Source: Microvirga sp.
GTDB lineage: Bacteria > Pseudomonadota > Alphaproteobacteria > Rhizobiales > Beijerinckiaceae
DNA: 64,000 nt
Assembly: GCA_031181145.1 (NCBI GenBank)
Contig: JAPSLB010000018.1
Coordinates: 17,190-81,189, forward strand
Direction: 5' to 3'
Shown: piece after piece, positions 1-7,726 of the stretch
How positions within the stretch are numbered: position 1 is the first letter of the stretch
Layout of the letters: every line of letters starts with the position of its first letter
The notes under the pieces: generated by a model
The model's database searches: none
What the model saw: only the letters and a program-made list of their open reading frames with translations
What the model was told of the DNA's origin: nothing
Program-made: the position numbers and the translations under genes

Positions 1-189
1 GATCCAGCGACCGGCGCAGTCTATTGTCCGCGCGGAATCCCAGGATGAAGGCAGGTCCTCTTGCGGTCCGGCATAGGCGATCCGGCCGTCTTTCGCGCCG
101 ATGGCGCCTGCCTCGACGATCCCCAAGCCTTCACGTCCCTCTGCGAGGGTCGCCAGGCGTGCATTCAACCAGACGGTATCGAATTGCAT
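1..189 (-). CDS. hutI: Imidazolonepropionase HutI, N-terminal fragment (runs off window start)
   Basis: Third enzyme of histidine degradation, hydrolysing imidazolone-5-propionate to N-formimino-L-glutamate in the cytosol. Only the first 63 codons are present. Reading the minus strand from the ATG at 189 gives MQFDTVWLNARLATLAEG, followed by GAIGAKDGRIAYAGP, the short beta-sandwich start typical of amidohydrolase-superfamily HutI proteins. The metal-binding residues lie beyond the window edge. It is divergent from hutC with about 125 bp between them, which holds two candidate HutC boxes. The assignment rests on this N-terminal pattern plus the hutC/hutG neighbours. Another amidohydrolase (for example a formimidoylglutamate deiminase) is the main alternative. 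Confidence 0.75.
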   Translation of the reverse strand, partial: MQFDTVWLNARLATLAEGREGLGIVEAGAIGAKDGRIAYAGPQEDLPSSWDSARTIDCAGRWI

Positions 190-212
190 AGTCGGCCTTG
201 ATTGCTTGTGAT

Positions 213-253
213 ATGTATAGTCATAAGTATGTGATTTTGACTTGTCTATACAT
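213..253. promoter_or_regulatory. Paired HutC-type operator boxes between hutI and hutC
   Basis: Two inverted copies of TGWCTATACAT lie in the divergent hutI-hutC region. The copy at 243-253 reads TGTCTATACAT on plus; the copy at 213-223 reads TGACTATACAT on minus. Their centres are 30 bp apart, about three helical turns. GntR/HutC-family repressors are known to bind TGTATA/TATACA-like palindromes in hut promoters, and urocanate is the usual inducer. Binding here is inferred. Confidence 0.6.
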
Positions 254-314
254 TAATCAAAGATCTGATTAGACAAAGGTCGCAAGGCGGGGAAGGATTG
301 ACTGTGCAGAAGCC

Positions 315-1130
315 ATGCTTGCGAAGAACCCCGCAGAAGTGCTGCCCGGCCCGCAATCGGACATGGCCGGGCCCGAAGGGCGGAACACCGTGCATCTGAA
401 CCAGAAAATCCGCAGAGACATCGAGAGCAAGATCATGTCCGGCGAGTGGCCGCCCGGGCACCGTCTGCCCTACGAGCACGAATTGATGGCCGAATACGGC
501 TGCTCGCGCATGACGGTCAGTAAGGTCTTGTCCGGCCTGGCCGTGCAGGGTCTCATCACGCGGCGGCGGCGCGCGGGATCCGTTGTTGCGACCCCTAAGG
601 CCGACCGGGCCGTTCTCCAGATCCAGGACTTCGCGCTTGAAGCGAAGCGGGCGAACAAGTCCTACCGCCATCAGGTTCTGCGCCGCTCTATCGAGCCGAT
701 CGATGCCGCCACCGCCTCGCGGATCGGGATGCCTGCCGAAGCGAAGGTGCTCTGCGTGGACACCCTGCATCTGGTGGAGGGGGAGCCGGAGGCCTATGAG
801 GAGCGCATCATCAATCTCGCCGCGGTCCCGGATGCGCGCGGGGAAAAGTTCGGCGAGGATCCTCCCGGAACATGGCTCTTGAACCGGGTGCCCTGGACCG
901 ACGCCGAGCACGTGATCAGAGCGGTCAATGCAGACGCCAAGCTCCACAAGCTGCTCCAGGTCGCGACAGGCTCGGCTTGTCTCGTGCTCGAAAGACGGAC
1001 TTGGCAGGCTGGTGTCTTTCTCACGGAGGCTCGCATTGCCTATCCCGGCGAACGCCACCGACTCATCGGGCGCTTCTCCCCGGCTGGAAGCGGGCAATTT
1101 CCGCAGTTGCCCTCCGACGGCGCCAAATAG
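315..1130 (+). CDS. hutC: Histidine utilization repressor HutC (GntR family, UTRA domain)
   Basis: Transcriptional repressor of histidine-utilization genes, released by urocanate. The 271-residue protein has an N-terminal GntR winged helix (about residues 28-95, with LPYEHELMAEYGCSRMTVSK) followed by a UTRA ligand-binding domain to the end (ERIINLA and the RRTWQAGVFLTEARIAYPGERH stretch). The ATG at 315 is weakly supported by GGGGAAGG about 15 bp upstream. An in-frame ATG at 363 would give a length closer to the family norm of about 240 residues and is a real alternative. It is divergent from hutI and followed 84 bp later by the hutG-like gene, as expected for an autoregulated hut repressor. 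Confidence 0.9.
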   Translation: MLAKNPAEVLPGPQSDMAGPEGRNTVHLNQKIRRDIESKIMSGEWPPGHRLPYEHELMAEYGCSRMTVSKVLSGLAVQGLITRRRRAGSVVATPKADRAVLQIQDFALEAKRANKSYRHQVLRRSIEPIDAATASRIGMPAEAKVLCVDTLHLVEGEPEAYEERIINLAAVPDARGEKFGEDPPGTWLLNRVPWTDAEHVIRAVNADAKLHKLLQVATGSACLVLERRTWQAGVFLTEARIAYPGERHRLIGRFSPAGSGQFPQLPSDGAK

Positions 1131-1214
1131 CGTACAGACGCCGCCACTCCGTTGTCGCGGGAGCCGCTACCGGAAGGTCGATCAGATCGAATTCTGCTAA
1201 TTGGGTGCAAGCAT

Positions 1215-2183
1215 ATGTCGAACGATAGAAACGGAATTGAGCCCGCCGGTCTTCCGGGAGATCAGGGAGAGGACGGCTCGGTCCTTCGCATCAAGGACAT
1301 CCTCCGTCCATGGGATCCCGCAGCCCAGGGCGGTTCAGCCATTCTCGGCTTCGCCAGCGACGAGGGGGTGCGGCGCAACCACGGCCGGACGGGTGCCGCA
1401 GGAGGTCCTGCCGCGATCCGGAATATGCTGAAGCGCCTTCCCGTTCACCGGCAGGTCAGCCTTTACGAGGCCGGTGACGTCGCATGCACCGATGGCGACC
1501 TGGGGGGCGCCCAGGGCCGTCTTGCCGAGCAGATCGCAGTGCTCCTCGGGCGTGACGTTCGGCCTGTTGTCCTCGGCGGCGGGCATGAGGTCGCCTATGG
1601 CAGCTTTCTCGGCCTGGCCAAGCATCTTGGCGACCAGCTCGCCTCGACCAGCGTGCTCGTCGTCAACTTCGACGCCCATTTCGACCTGCGGCAAGCAGCC
1701 CACCCGAATTCAGGGACACCGTTCCGTCAGATTGCGGAGCTGTGCGCTGCGCGGGCTGCCGCATTCCAGTATCTCTGCTTCGGCATAAGCGAGCTTGCCA
1801 ACACGTCAGCCCTTTTCGAGCGTGCCGGGGCCCTCGGCGTCGAGTACCTTCTAGACGAGGAGATGCGCGCAACGGCCGTCGAGGGCTTGCGGGAAATGCT
1901 CCGGAAGAGAATGGCAAGTGTCGACAAGATCTATCTCTCGATCGATCTCGACGTGTTGCCGGCGGGAATGGCGCCTGGCGTATCCGCACCGGCAGCCCGT
2001 GGCGTCGCTCTCGAGATCATCGAAGATCTCGTGGACGAGATTGCGTCATCGGGAAAACTTGCTCTCGCTGATATTGCAGAACTCAATCCCCTCCTCGACC
2101 GGGACGATCAGACGGCGCGCATTGCGGCCCGTCTCGCCTATCGCCTCGCGGTCGGACCGCAGAGGGCTTGGCGTCATAAGTAA
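1215..2183 (+). CDS. hutG: Formimidoylglutamase HutG-like (arginase/ureohydrolase family)
   Basis: Binuclear-manganese ureohydrolase predicted to convert N-formimino-L-glutamate to glutamate and formamide, the last step of the short histidine pathway. From the ATG at 1215 it is 322 residues and carries the metal-ligand motifs GGGHE (about 121-125), DAHFD (153-157) and SIDLDV (242-247), so all expected Asp/His ligands are visible. The in-frame start at 1152 would add 21 residues not typical of the family, so 1215 is preferred, although no strong ribosome site is seen. The family also contains agmatinases and guanidinobutyrases. Placement beside hutC and hutI favours HutG. Confidence 0.82.
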   Translation: MSNDRNGIEPAGLPGDQGEDGSVLRIKDILRPWDPAAQGGSAILGFASDEGVRRNHGRTGAAGGPAAIRNMLKRLPVHRQVSLYEAGDVACTDGDLGGAQGRLAEQIAVLLGRDVRPVVLGGGHEVAYGSFLGLAKHLGDQLASTSVLVVNFDAHFDLRQAAHPNSGTPFRQIAELCAARAAAFQYLCFGISELANTSALFERAGALGVEYLLDEEMRATAVEGLREMLRKRMASVDKIYLSIDLDVLPAGMAPGVSAPAARGVALEIIEDLVDEIASSGKLALADIAELNPLLDRDDQTARIAARLAYRLAVGPQRAWRHK

Positions 2184-2236
2184 GCCGAAGCCCGTTCTTC
2201 ATGTGCGATGCGGCGCCGATCGGCAGCGGTGCCGAT

Positions 2237-2269
2237 GATCGAGGCTCCGGCGCGGTTCAGGCCTCGATC
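2237..2269. terminator. Candidate bidirectional terminator hairpin, hutG / doeX
   Basis: Perfect 9-bp arms GATCGAGGC (2237-2245) and GCCTCGATC (2261-2269) with a 15-nt spacer, between the convergent hutG and AsnC-type genes. The right arm overlaps the last codons of the minus-strand gene. No U-tract follows, which is common in high-GC genomes, so function is uncertain. Confidence 0.35.
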
Positions 2270-2733
2270 GCTAGCAGGCTCGGAAGCGGGTCGGCGGCCT
2301 TTACGTTCTTCGTCACGACATATGTGAAATATCGCTCGATCCCGAGATCGAGCCTCAGCAGCTTGTCGATCAGTCTCTGATAGGCATCGATGTCTTCAGA
2401 GACGATTCTGAGGATGTAATCGACGCCGCCGCCGGTCGCATCGCAAGAGATGATCGCAGGCTCTTTGAGAATTGCGGCCTCGAAGCGCTGGAAATCCGAT
2501 TGCTGATGACTCTTGAGCATGATTTCCACGAGCACGGTGGTGCGTCGCGCCAGCTTGTCGGCGTTGATGCGGGCGGTGTAGCCGGTGATCACCCCGCTCT
2601 TTTCGAGGCGGCTCAGGCGCTCCCAGCATGCCGTAGGAGACAGATTGACCGCCTCCGCGAGCCGAAGCTTGGTCATCCGCCCATCGCTCTGGAGAGCAGC
2701 GAGAATTTTAAGATCGATTTTGTCTAGTTTCAT
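2257..2733 (-). CDS. doeX: AsnC/Lrp-family regulator of ectoine utilization (DoeX-like)
   Basis: Feast/famine-type DNA-binding regulator, 158 residues, matching the family's usual 150-165. The N-terminal helix-turn-helix is clear (MKLDKIDLKILAALQSDGRM, then LRLAEAVNLSPTACWERLSRLE). The C-terminal RAM domain follows (TATGGGVDY-like segment CDATGGGVDYILRIVSEDI), the likely effector-binding and oligomerization part. The ATG at 2733 begins exactly at the conserved MKLDKID; the much longer open frame upstream is an antisense shadow of enuR. It is divergent from enuR with a 63-bp gap. In Halomonas and marine Rhodobacterales an AsnC-type gene accompanies ectoine degradation genes, which is the basis for the DoeX name. 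Confidence 0.85.
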   Translation of the reverse strand: MKLDKIDLKILAALQSDGRMTKLRLAEAVNLSPTACWERLSRLEKSGVITGYTARINADKLARRTTVLVEIMLKSHQQSDFQRFEAAILKEPAIISCDATGGGVDYILRIVSEDIDAYQRLIDKLLRLDLGIERYFTYVVTKNVKAADPLPSLLAIEA

Positions 2734-2796
2734 GACTATTCCGCAGCTCCAGCACAATGTAATGATTACTCCATCACAATCGGTTGAGACAATCCT

Positions 2797-4257
2797 ATGC
2801 GTGAGCTGCCTCGCTCCCCCGCCGGCCGGGAAGTCCCGCCCTCCTCCCATGAAGCGATCGTCACGGATTGGCGACCCACCCTGACCAAGCGCAAGGGCGT
2901 CACGAAGCACAAGCTCCTGACCGAGCGGATCATCGCGGATATTGAGAGCGACATCCTGCCGGCGCACGCCCGAATGCCCACCCATCGCGACCTTGCGCGC
3001 CAGCTCGGGGTTTCGGTGCAGACGGTGAGCCTCAGCTACAAGGAGGCCGAGCGGTGCGGCTACCTGCGGGGCGAGGTCGGCCGGGGCACCTTCGTGCGCA
3101 GTCGCGTCACGGAGAAGGCGGACCGCTTCATGCTCGACCGGGACCCCGGCGAGACGGTGGATCTCTCGATCATCAGGGCGATCTATACCGAGGCGCATGA
3201 AGAAGCCTCCCGCAACGTCATGGAGGAACTCGCCCAGGGCGACAACAGCGCCTTCATGCGCCCGTGCCGGCCGATCGCGGGGCTGGAGCGCCACCGCGTC
3301 GCGGCCCAGGGCTGGCTGAGGGGCCTCGGGGCCGACGCCGCGATGGACCGCATCCTGATCACGAACGGGGCGGCCCATGGCCTGTTCCTGGCGGTCGCCG
3401 CCATCGTCCGGCCGGGCGAGATCGTCCTCACGGAGAACCTCACCGACCATGGCATCATCGGCCTTTCCAACGTTCTGGGATTCACCCTCCGCGGCCTCCC
3501 GACGGACGAGGAGGGCATCCTCGTCGAAGCCTTCGAGGAGGCCTGCGCGGCCGGCGGCGTGTCCGCCCTGGTGCTCGTCCCCTCCCTCGGCAATCCTACC
3601 AGCCATGTCATGGGAACCGAGCGGCGGCGGGCCATCGCGGAGGTCGCGCGCAGCTATGGGGTCTATGTCGTGGAGGACGAGGTCTACAAGCCGCTGCTGG
3701 AGACGCCTCTTCCGTCGTTTACCGAGCTTCTGCCCGACCTCGGCTTCTTCGTGACGAGCTTCACCAAGTCGGTCCTGACGGGGCTGCGCGTCGGATATCT
3801 CGTGGTGCCGCCGCAATACACGATCCGCGTGGCGAGCATCATGCGCGTGACGAGCTGGAGCGCCACGAACCTGCCCGCCGAGATCGCGACCCGGTGGGTG
3901 GAGGACGGCACGGCCCGGAACCTGATCGATCTGCAGCGCCGGGAGATCAGGGCGCGCCAGGCCGTGGTGGCGGAGACCCTCGGGGAGCACATCGCCCAGG
4001 TCCACCCCCTGTCCCTCTGCGCCTGGCTGAAAGTGCCGCCCCGGTGGACCGAGGACGGCCTCGTGCGCATGCTGGCCCAGAGGAACATCGCGGTGACGCC
4101 GTCGGATCCCTTCAGGGCCGGCATGGACGCCCCCGGCGGAATCCGCATCTGCATCGGCGGCCGCCTGTCCCACGCGACCCTGGGCCGCGCACTCCAGACG
4201 ATCGCCGAAACCTTCGAGCAGCTGCCGCCCGTTTTCGACGCGGGCACCATCGCATAG
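2797..4257 (+). CDS. enuR: MocR/GntR-type ectoine utilization regulator EnuR
   Basis: Repressor fused to an aminotransferase-like domain; in characterised EnuR proteins, PLP-bound ectoine derivatives (alpha-ADABA, DABA) act as inducers. The 486-residue protein has a GntR winged helix (about 35-105; MPTHRDLARQLGVSVQTVS) and a fold-type-I aminotransferase domain (about 125-480). The PLP motif SFTKSVLTGLRVGYL puts the Schiff-base lysine at about K324, and VVEDEVYKPL carries the cofactor-contacting Asp. Catalytic activity is not expected in this family. It sits immediately upstream of eutB, with an inverted repeat and a TTGACA hexamer in between, consistent with direct control of the operon. PdxR-type regulators share this architecture; the context decides for EnuR. 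Confidence 0.88.
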   Translation: MRELPRSPAGREVPPSSHEAIVTDWRPTLTKRKGVTKHKLLTERIIADIESDILPAHARMPTHRDLARQLGVSVQTVSLSYKEAERCGYLRGEVGRGTFVRSRVTEKADRFMLDRDPGETVDLSIIRAIYTEAHEEASRNVMEELAQGDNSAFMRPCRPIAGLERHRVAAQGWLRGLGADAAMDRILITNGAAHGLFLAVAAIVRPGEIVLTENLTDHGIIGLSNVLGFTLRGLPTDEEGILVEAFEEACAAGGVSALVLVPSLGNPTSHVMGTERRRAIAEVARSYGVYVVEDEVYKPLLETPLPSFTELLPDLGFFVTSFTKSVLTGLRVGYLVVPPQYTIRVASIMRVTSWSATNLPAEIATRWVEDGTARNLIDLQRREIRARQAVVAETLGEHIAQVHPLSLCAWLKVPPRWTEDGLVRMLAQRNIAVTPSDPFRAGMDAPGGIRICIGGRLSHATLGRALQTIAETFEQLPPVFDAGTIA

Positions 4258-4345
4258 ATCACCGCAGAGGCGCGATTCCTGCGCGCAAAGCTCCCGTAGA
4301 TGCGCGTTCTGAAGGCGTTGTTCCTCCGTGCCGCTCCGTATAATT

Positions 4346-4377
4346 GTTTCATGACAATATAAAGATTGACATGAAAC
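4346..4377 (+). promoter_or_regulatory. Inverted repeat overlapping a -35 box, candidate EnuR operator for the ectoine operon
   Basis: Arms GTTTCATGACAAT (4346-4358) and ATTGACATGAAAC (4365-4377) pair at 12 of 13 positions around the 6-nt spacer ATAAAG. A perfect TTGACA -35 hexamer lies at 4366-4371 inside the right arm, so a bound repressor would block polymerase. The -10 region about 17 bp downstream is weak. The site is between enuR and eutB, about 160 bp before the eutB start. EnuR binding is inferred, not shown. Confidence 0.55.
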
Positions 4378-4536
4378 TGGGTGCATCACACCATTGCTTT
4401 GTCCTGACGAGAGGTGGTGAATGTACGCGATGCCCGCAGGAAGACCTGGCTTCGGAACAGGTCAATCCGATGCGACAAACGGAAACGTGAGCGCCGTCTC
4501 GACCCTCGGCGTTCGTGCACCGGCGGATCGCCGGCC

Positions 4537-5538
4537 ATGATCCTGGTCGGACCCGACAGAATCGCCGAGGCTCAGGCCCGCATCGCCGACCGCGTCCGGC
4601 GCACCCCGCTGGAATCGTCCCCGAGCCTCTCCGCCCTTTCCGGCGCTCCGGTCCGCCTCAAGCTCGAAAGTCATCAGCTCACCGGCAGCTTCAAGCTGCG
4701 CGGCGCGACGAACGCCGTTCTTTCCCTCAGCGAAGAGGCGCGCCAGCGCGGCCTCGTGACGGCATCGACCGGCAATCACGGCCGCGCGCTCGCCCATGCG
4801 GCGAAAGCCGAGGGCGTGCGGGCCGTCGTCTGCATGTCCGCCCTCGTGCCCGCCAACAAGGTCGAGGCCGTCCGCGCCCTCGGGGCTGAAATCCGCATAA
4901 TCGGCCGCTCGCAGGACGATGCGCAGGAAGAGGTCGAGCGCCTGGTGCGCCAGGAAGGTCTGGCGGCGGTGCCGCCCTTCGATCATGCCGACGTCATCGC
5001 GGGCCAGGGAACGATCGGCCTGGAGATCGCCGAGGCTCAACCGGACACCGAACTCGTCCTGGTGCCGCTGTCCGGCGGCGGGCTGGCCGCGGGCGTCGCC
5101 ATGGCGGTCAAGAGCAGGCTTCCGCACGCGCGCGTGATCGGCGTCTCGATGGCCCGCGGAGCGGCCATGTCCGAGAGCCTGCGGGCCGGAAGGCCCGTCC
5201 TGGTGGAGGAGGTGGAAACCCTCGCGGATTCCCTCGGCGGCGGCATCGGCCTGGAGAACCGCTACACCTTCGCCATGTGCCGCGATCTCATCGACGACGT
5301 CGTGCTTCTGTCGGAGGAGGAGATCGCCGAGGGCATTCGCCACGCCTTCGCGGCCGAGGGCGAAACGGTCGAAGGAGCAGGCGCGGTGGGAATCGCCGCG
5401 CTCCTGGCCGGCAAGGTCGATGTGAAAGGGCCGACGGTCGTCGTGGTCTCGGGCCGCAACATCGACGAGGCGCTGCACCGGCGCATCGTGAGCGGCGGCG
5501 CCGATGAAACCGTGTCGTTGGGAGGGCCCAACCCGTGA
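4537..5538 (+). CDS. eutB: EutB, threonine-dehydratase-like enzyme of hydroxyectoine utilization
   Basis: Fold-type-II PLP enzyme related to threonine/serine dehydratase, proposed to act with EutC on hydroxylated intermediates during 5-hydroxyectoine breakdown. It has 333 residues from the ATG at 4537. SFKLRGATNA gives the Schiff-base lysine (about K53); STGNHGRALA is the asparagine-containing phosphate-side loop and PLSGGGLAAG the glycine loop that holds the PLP phosphate. There is no regulatory ACT domain, so it is not a biosynthetic IlvA. An in-frame start at 4414 would add an Arg-rich 41-residue leader without family support. Its stop overlaps the eutC GTG by 4 nt. Housekeeping threonine dehydratase is the alternative, but the flanking eutC/doeA argue strongly for EutB. 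Confidence 0.88.
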   Translation: MILVGPDRIAEAQARIADRVRRTPLESSPSLSALSGAPVRLKLESHQLTGSFKLRGATNAVLSLSEEARQRGLVTASTGNHGRALAHAAKAEGVRAVVCMSALVPANKVEAVRALGAEIRIIGRSQDDAQEEVERLVRQEGLAAVPPFDHADVIAGQGTIGLEIAEAQPDTELVLVPLSGGGLAAGVAMAVKSRLPHARVIGVSMARGAAMSESLRAGRPVLVEEVETLADSLGGGIGLENRYTFAMCRDLIDDVVLLSEEEIAEGIRHAFAAEGETVEGAGAVGIAALLAGKVDVKGPTVVVVSGRNIDEALHRRIVSGGADETVSLGGPNP

Positions 5539-6548
5539 CTCGAATGCTCGTTCTCACCGAACCCGATCTGCGAAAGGTCGTGCGCCTCGACGCGAGCGCC
5601 GTGGCCTGCGTCGAGGAGGCCTTCGCGGCGCTCGCCACCAGGCCCGTCGTGATGCCGCCGATCCTGCGCCTCGACATCGTCGAGCATCGCGGCGAGGTGG
5701 ACGTGAAGACCGCCTATGTGCCCGGCCTCGACGGCTTCGCCATCAAGGTGAGCCCCGGCTTCTTCGACAATCCGAAGCTCGGCCTGCCGAGCCTCAACGG
5801 CCTGATGATCCTGTTCAGCACGAGGACCGGCCTCGTCGAGGCCCTGCTCCTGGACAACGGCTATCTCACGGACGTGCGCACCGCCGCCGCCGGGGCGGTC
5901 GCCGCCAAGCACCTGTCGCGGCCGGATTCGCAGAGCGCCGCGATCTTCGGAGCCGGAATCCAGGCCCGCCTTCAACTGGAGGCCCTGACGCTCGTGCGGC
6001 CGATCCGGCAGGCGTGCATCTGGGCGCGGGATGCCGCCAAGGCCGAAGCGGCGGCCCGCGATCTCACCACGTCGCTCGGCATCGCGGTCGAGGCCGCCCG
6101 GAGCCCGGAAGCCGCCTGCGAGGCAGCCGACATCGTCGTCACGACGACCCCCGCCGAACAGCCCATCCTGAAGGCGGAGTGGCTTCGGCCCGGCCAGCAC
6201 GTCACCGCCATGGGGTCCGATTCCGAACACAAGAACGAAATCGACCCGGCCGCTCTGACCCGGGTCCGCTACATTGCCGACAGCGTGGCGCAGACGCGCC
6301 GCCTCGGCGAGCTGCATCACGCCATCCGGGCCGGAGCAATCGACCGGGACCGCTCGTTTCCCGAGCTCGGACAGGTCATCGCCGGACAGGTGCCCGGACG
6401 CGAAAGCCCGGACGCCGTCACGCTCTGCGACCTCACCGGGACCGGCGTGCAGGATACGGCCATCGCCACTCTCGCCCATGCCCGCGCCCGTGACGCGGGA
6501 GCAGGCAAATCCATCGACACCAAGGAAGCCACTGGAGATCGTCTGTGA
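5535..6548 (+). CDS. eutC: EutC, ornithine cyclodeaminase-like enzyme of hydroxyectoine utilization
   Basis: Member of the ornithine cyclodeaminase/mu-crystallin family, 337 residues, with a Rossmann NAD(P) motif IFGAGIQARLQLEAL at about 136-150 and the substrate-side stretch DVRTAAAGAVAAKHLSR before it. It is believed to cooperate with EutB in converting hydroxyectoine-derived intermediates. It starts with GTG at 5535, sharing GTGA with the eutB stop, and its own stop overlaps the doeA start, so the genes are translationally coupled. Generic OCD-family proteins (alanine dehydrogenases, ketimine reductases) look similar. The specific role is assigned from the operon. Confidence 0.87.
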   Translation: MTRMLVLTEPDLRKVVRLDASAVACVEEAFAALATRPVVMPPILRLDIVEHRGEVDVKTAYVPGLDGFAIKVSPGFFDNPKLGLPSLNGLMILFSTRTGLVEALLLDNGYLTDVRTAAAGAVAAKHLSRPDSQSAAIFGAGIQARLQLEALTLVRPIRQACIWARDAAKAEAAARDLTTSLGIAVEAARSPEAACEAADIVVTTTPAEQPILKAEWLRPGQHVTAMGSDSEHKNEIDPAALTRVRYIADSVAQTRRLGELHHAIRAGAIDRDRSFPELGQVIAGQVPGRESPDAVTLCDLTGTGVQDTAIATLAHARARDAGAGKSIDTKEATGDRL

Positions 6549-7726
6549 GCGCGCCCAACCTCAATTTCAGCAGAGCGGAATATGCCGAGCGCCTCGCCAG
6601 GACGCGCAGGGCGATGGAAAAGGCGGGGATCGATCTCCTGATCGTCACCGACCCGTCCAACATGCACTGGCTGACGGGATACGACGGCTGGTCGTTCTAC
6701 GTGCATCAATGCGTGCTCGTGCCGCCGGACGGCGAGCCGATCTGGTTCGGCCGCGGTCAGGACGCGAACGGCGCGAAGCGCACCGCCTATCTGTCCCACG
6801 ACAACATCGTCGGCTACCCGGATCACTACGTTCAATCGACCGAACGCCACCCGATGGACTTCCTGTCCGGCATCATCGAGGAGCGCGGCTGGGACAAGGG
6901 CGTCATCGCGGTCGAGATGGACAATTACTACTTCTCCGCCGCCGCCTACATGTCGCTGACGAGGCATCTGCCGAATGCGACGTTCAAGGATTCGCTGTCC
7001 CTCGTGAACTGGCAGCGCGCGGTCAAGAGCGCGACCGAGATCGACTACATGAGGAAGGCAGGCCGCATCGTCGAGGCGATGCACCGGCGCATCCTCGAGA
7101 CGGTCGAGCCGGGCCTGCGCAAGTGCGATCTCGTGGCCGAGATCTACGACGCCGGCCTTCGCGGCGTCGACGGATACGGCGGCGACTACCCGGCCATCGT
7201 TCCGCTCCTGCCATCGGGCGAGGAGGCTTCCGCGCCGCACCTCACCTGGGACGACCGCCCGATGCGGAAGGGCGAAGGCACGTTCTTCGAGATCGCGGGA
7301 TGCTACAAGCGCTATCACTGCCCGCTTTCGCGCACCGTCTTCCTGGGCAAGCCGACGCAGGCCTTCCTCGATGCCGAGAAGGCCGTGCTGGAGGGCATGG
7401 AGGAGGGCCTCGCCGCCGCCAGGCCCGGCAATGTCTGCGAGGACATCGCCAACGCGTTCTTCGCCGTCCTCAAGCGCTACGGCATCGTGAAGGACAACCG
7501 CACCGGCTATCCCATCGGCCTGAGCTATCCGCCGGATTGGGGCGAGCGCACCATGAGCCTGCGTCCCGGCGACAGGACCGAACTGCGGCCCGGCATGACC
7601 TTCCACTTCATGACGGGGCTGTGGCTCGAGAACATGGGCCTGGAGATCACCGAGAGCATCCTCATCACCGAAACCGGCGTCGAGTGCCTCTCCAACGTGC
7701 CGCGCCAGCTCTTCGTGAAGCCATGA
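6545..7726 (+). CDS. doeA: Ectoine hydrolase DoeA (EutD), M24 creatinase-like fold
   Basis: Opens the ectoine ring to N-acetyl-diaminobutyrate (mainly the alpha isomer); first committed step of ectoine catabolism. The 393-residue protein has an N-terminal creatinase-type domain (YAERLARTRRAMEKAGIDLL, HWLTGYDGWSFYVHQ) and a C-terminal pita-bread domain from about 165. The five metal ligands of M24 aminopeptidases are not all conserved: the segment FFEIAGCYKRYHCPLSR replaces the usual D-x10-D pattern, as expected for the metal-independent creatinase/ectoine-hydrolase branch. It starts with GTG overlapping the eutC stop and ends overlapping the doeB ATG. Confidence 0.92.
   Translation: MSAPNLNFSRAEYAERLARTRRAMEKAGIDLLIVTDPSNMHWLTGYDGWSFYVHQCVLVPPDGEPIWFGRGQDANGAKRTAYLSHDNIVGYPDHYVQSTERHPMDFLSGIIEERGWDKGVIAVEMDNYYFSAAAYMSLTRHLPNATFKDSLSLVNWQRAVKSATEIDYMRKAGRIVEAMHRRILETVEPGLRKCDLVAEIYDAGLRGVDGYGGDYPAIVPLLPSGEEASAPHLTWDDRPMRKGEGTFFEIAGCYKRYHCPLSRTVFLGKPTQAFLDAEKAVLEGMEEGLAAARPGNVCEDIANAFFAVLKRYGIVKDNRTGYPIGLSYPPDWGERTMSLRPGDRTELRPGMTFHFMTGLWLENMGLEITESILITETGVECLSNVPRQLFVKP

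Noticed and set aside
2734..4389. 710-residue minus-strand open frame joined to the AsnC-type gene
   Set aside because: The upstream part is antisense to enuR and rich in His, Arg, Gly and Asp like other GC-rich shadows; the AsnC family start is at 2733.
4414..4536. Upstream start for eutB
   Set aside because: Adds an Arg-rich leader absent from the family and would overlap the promoter region; ATG 4537 fits the family start.
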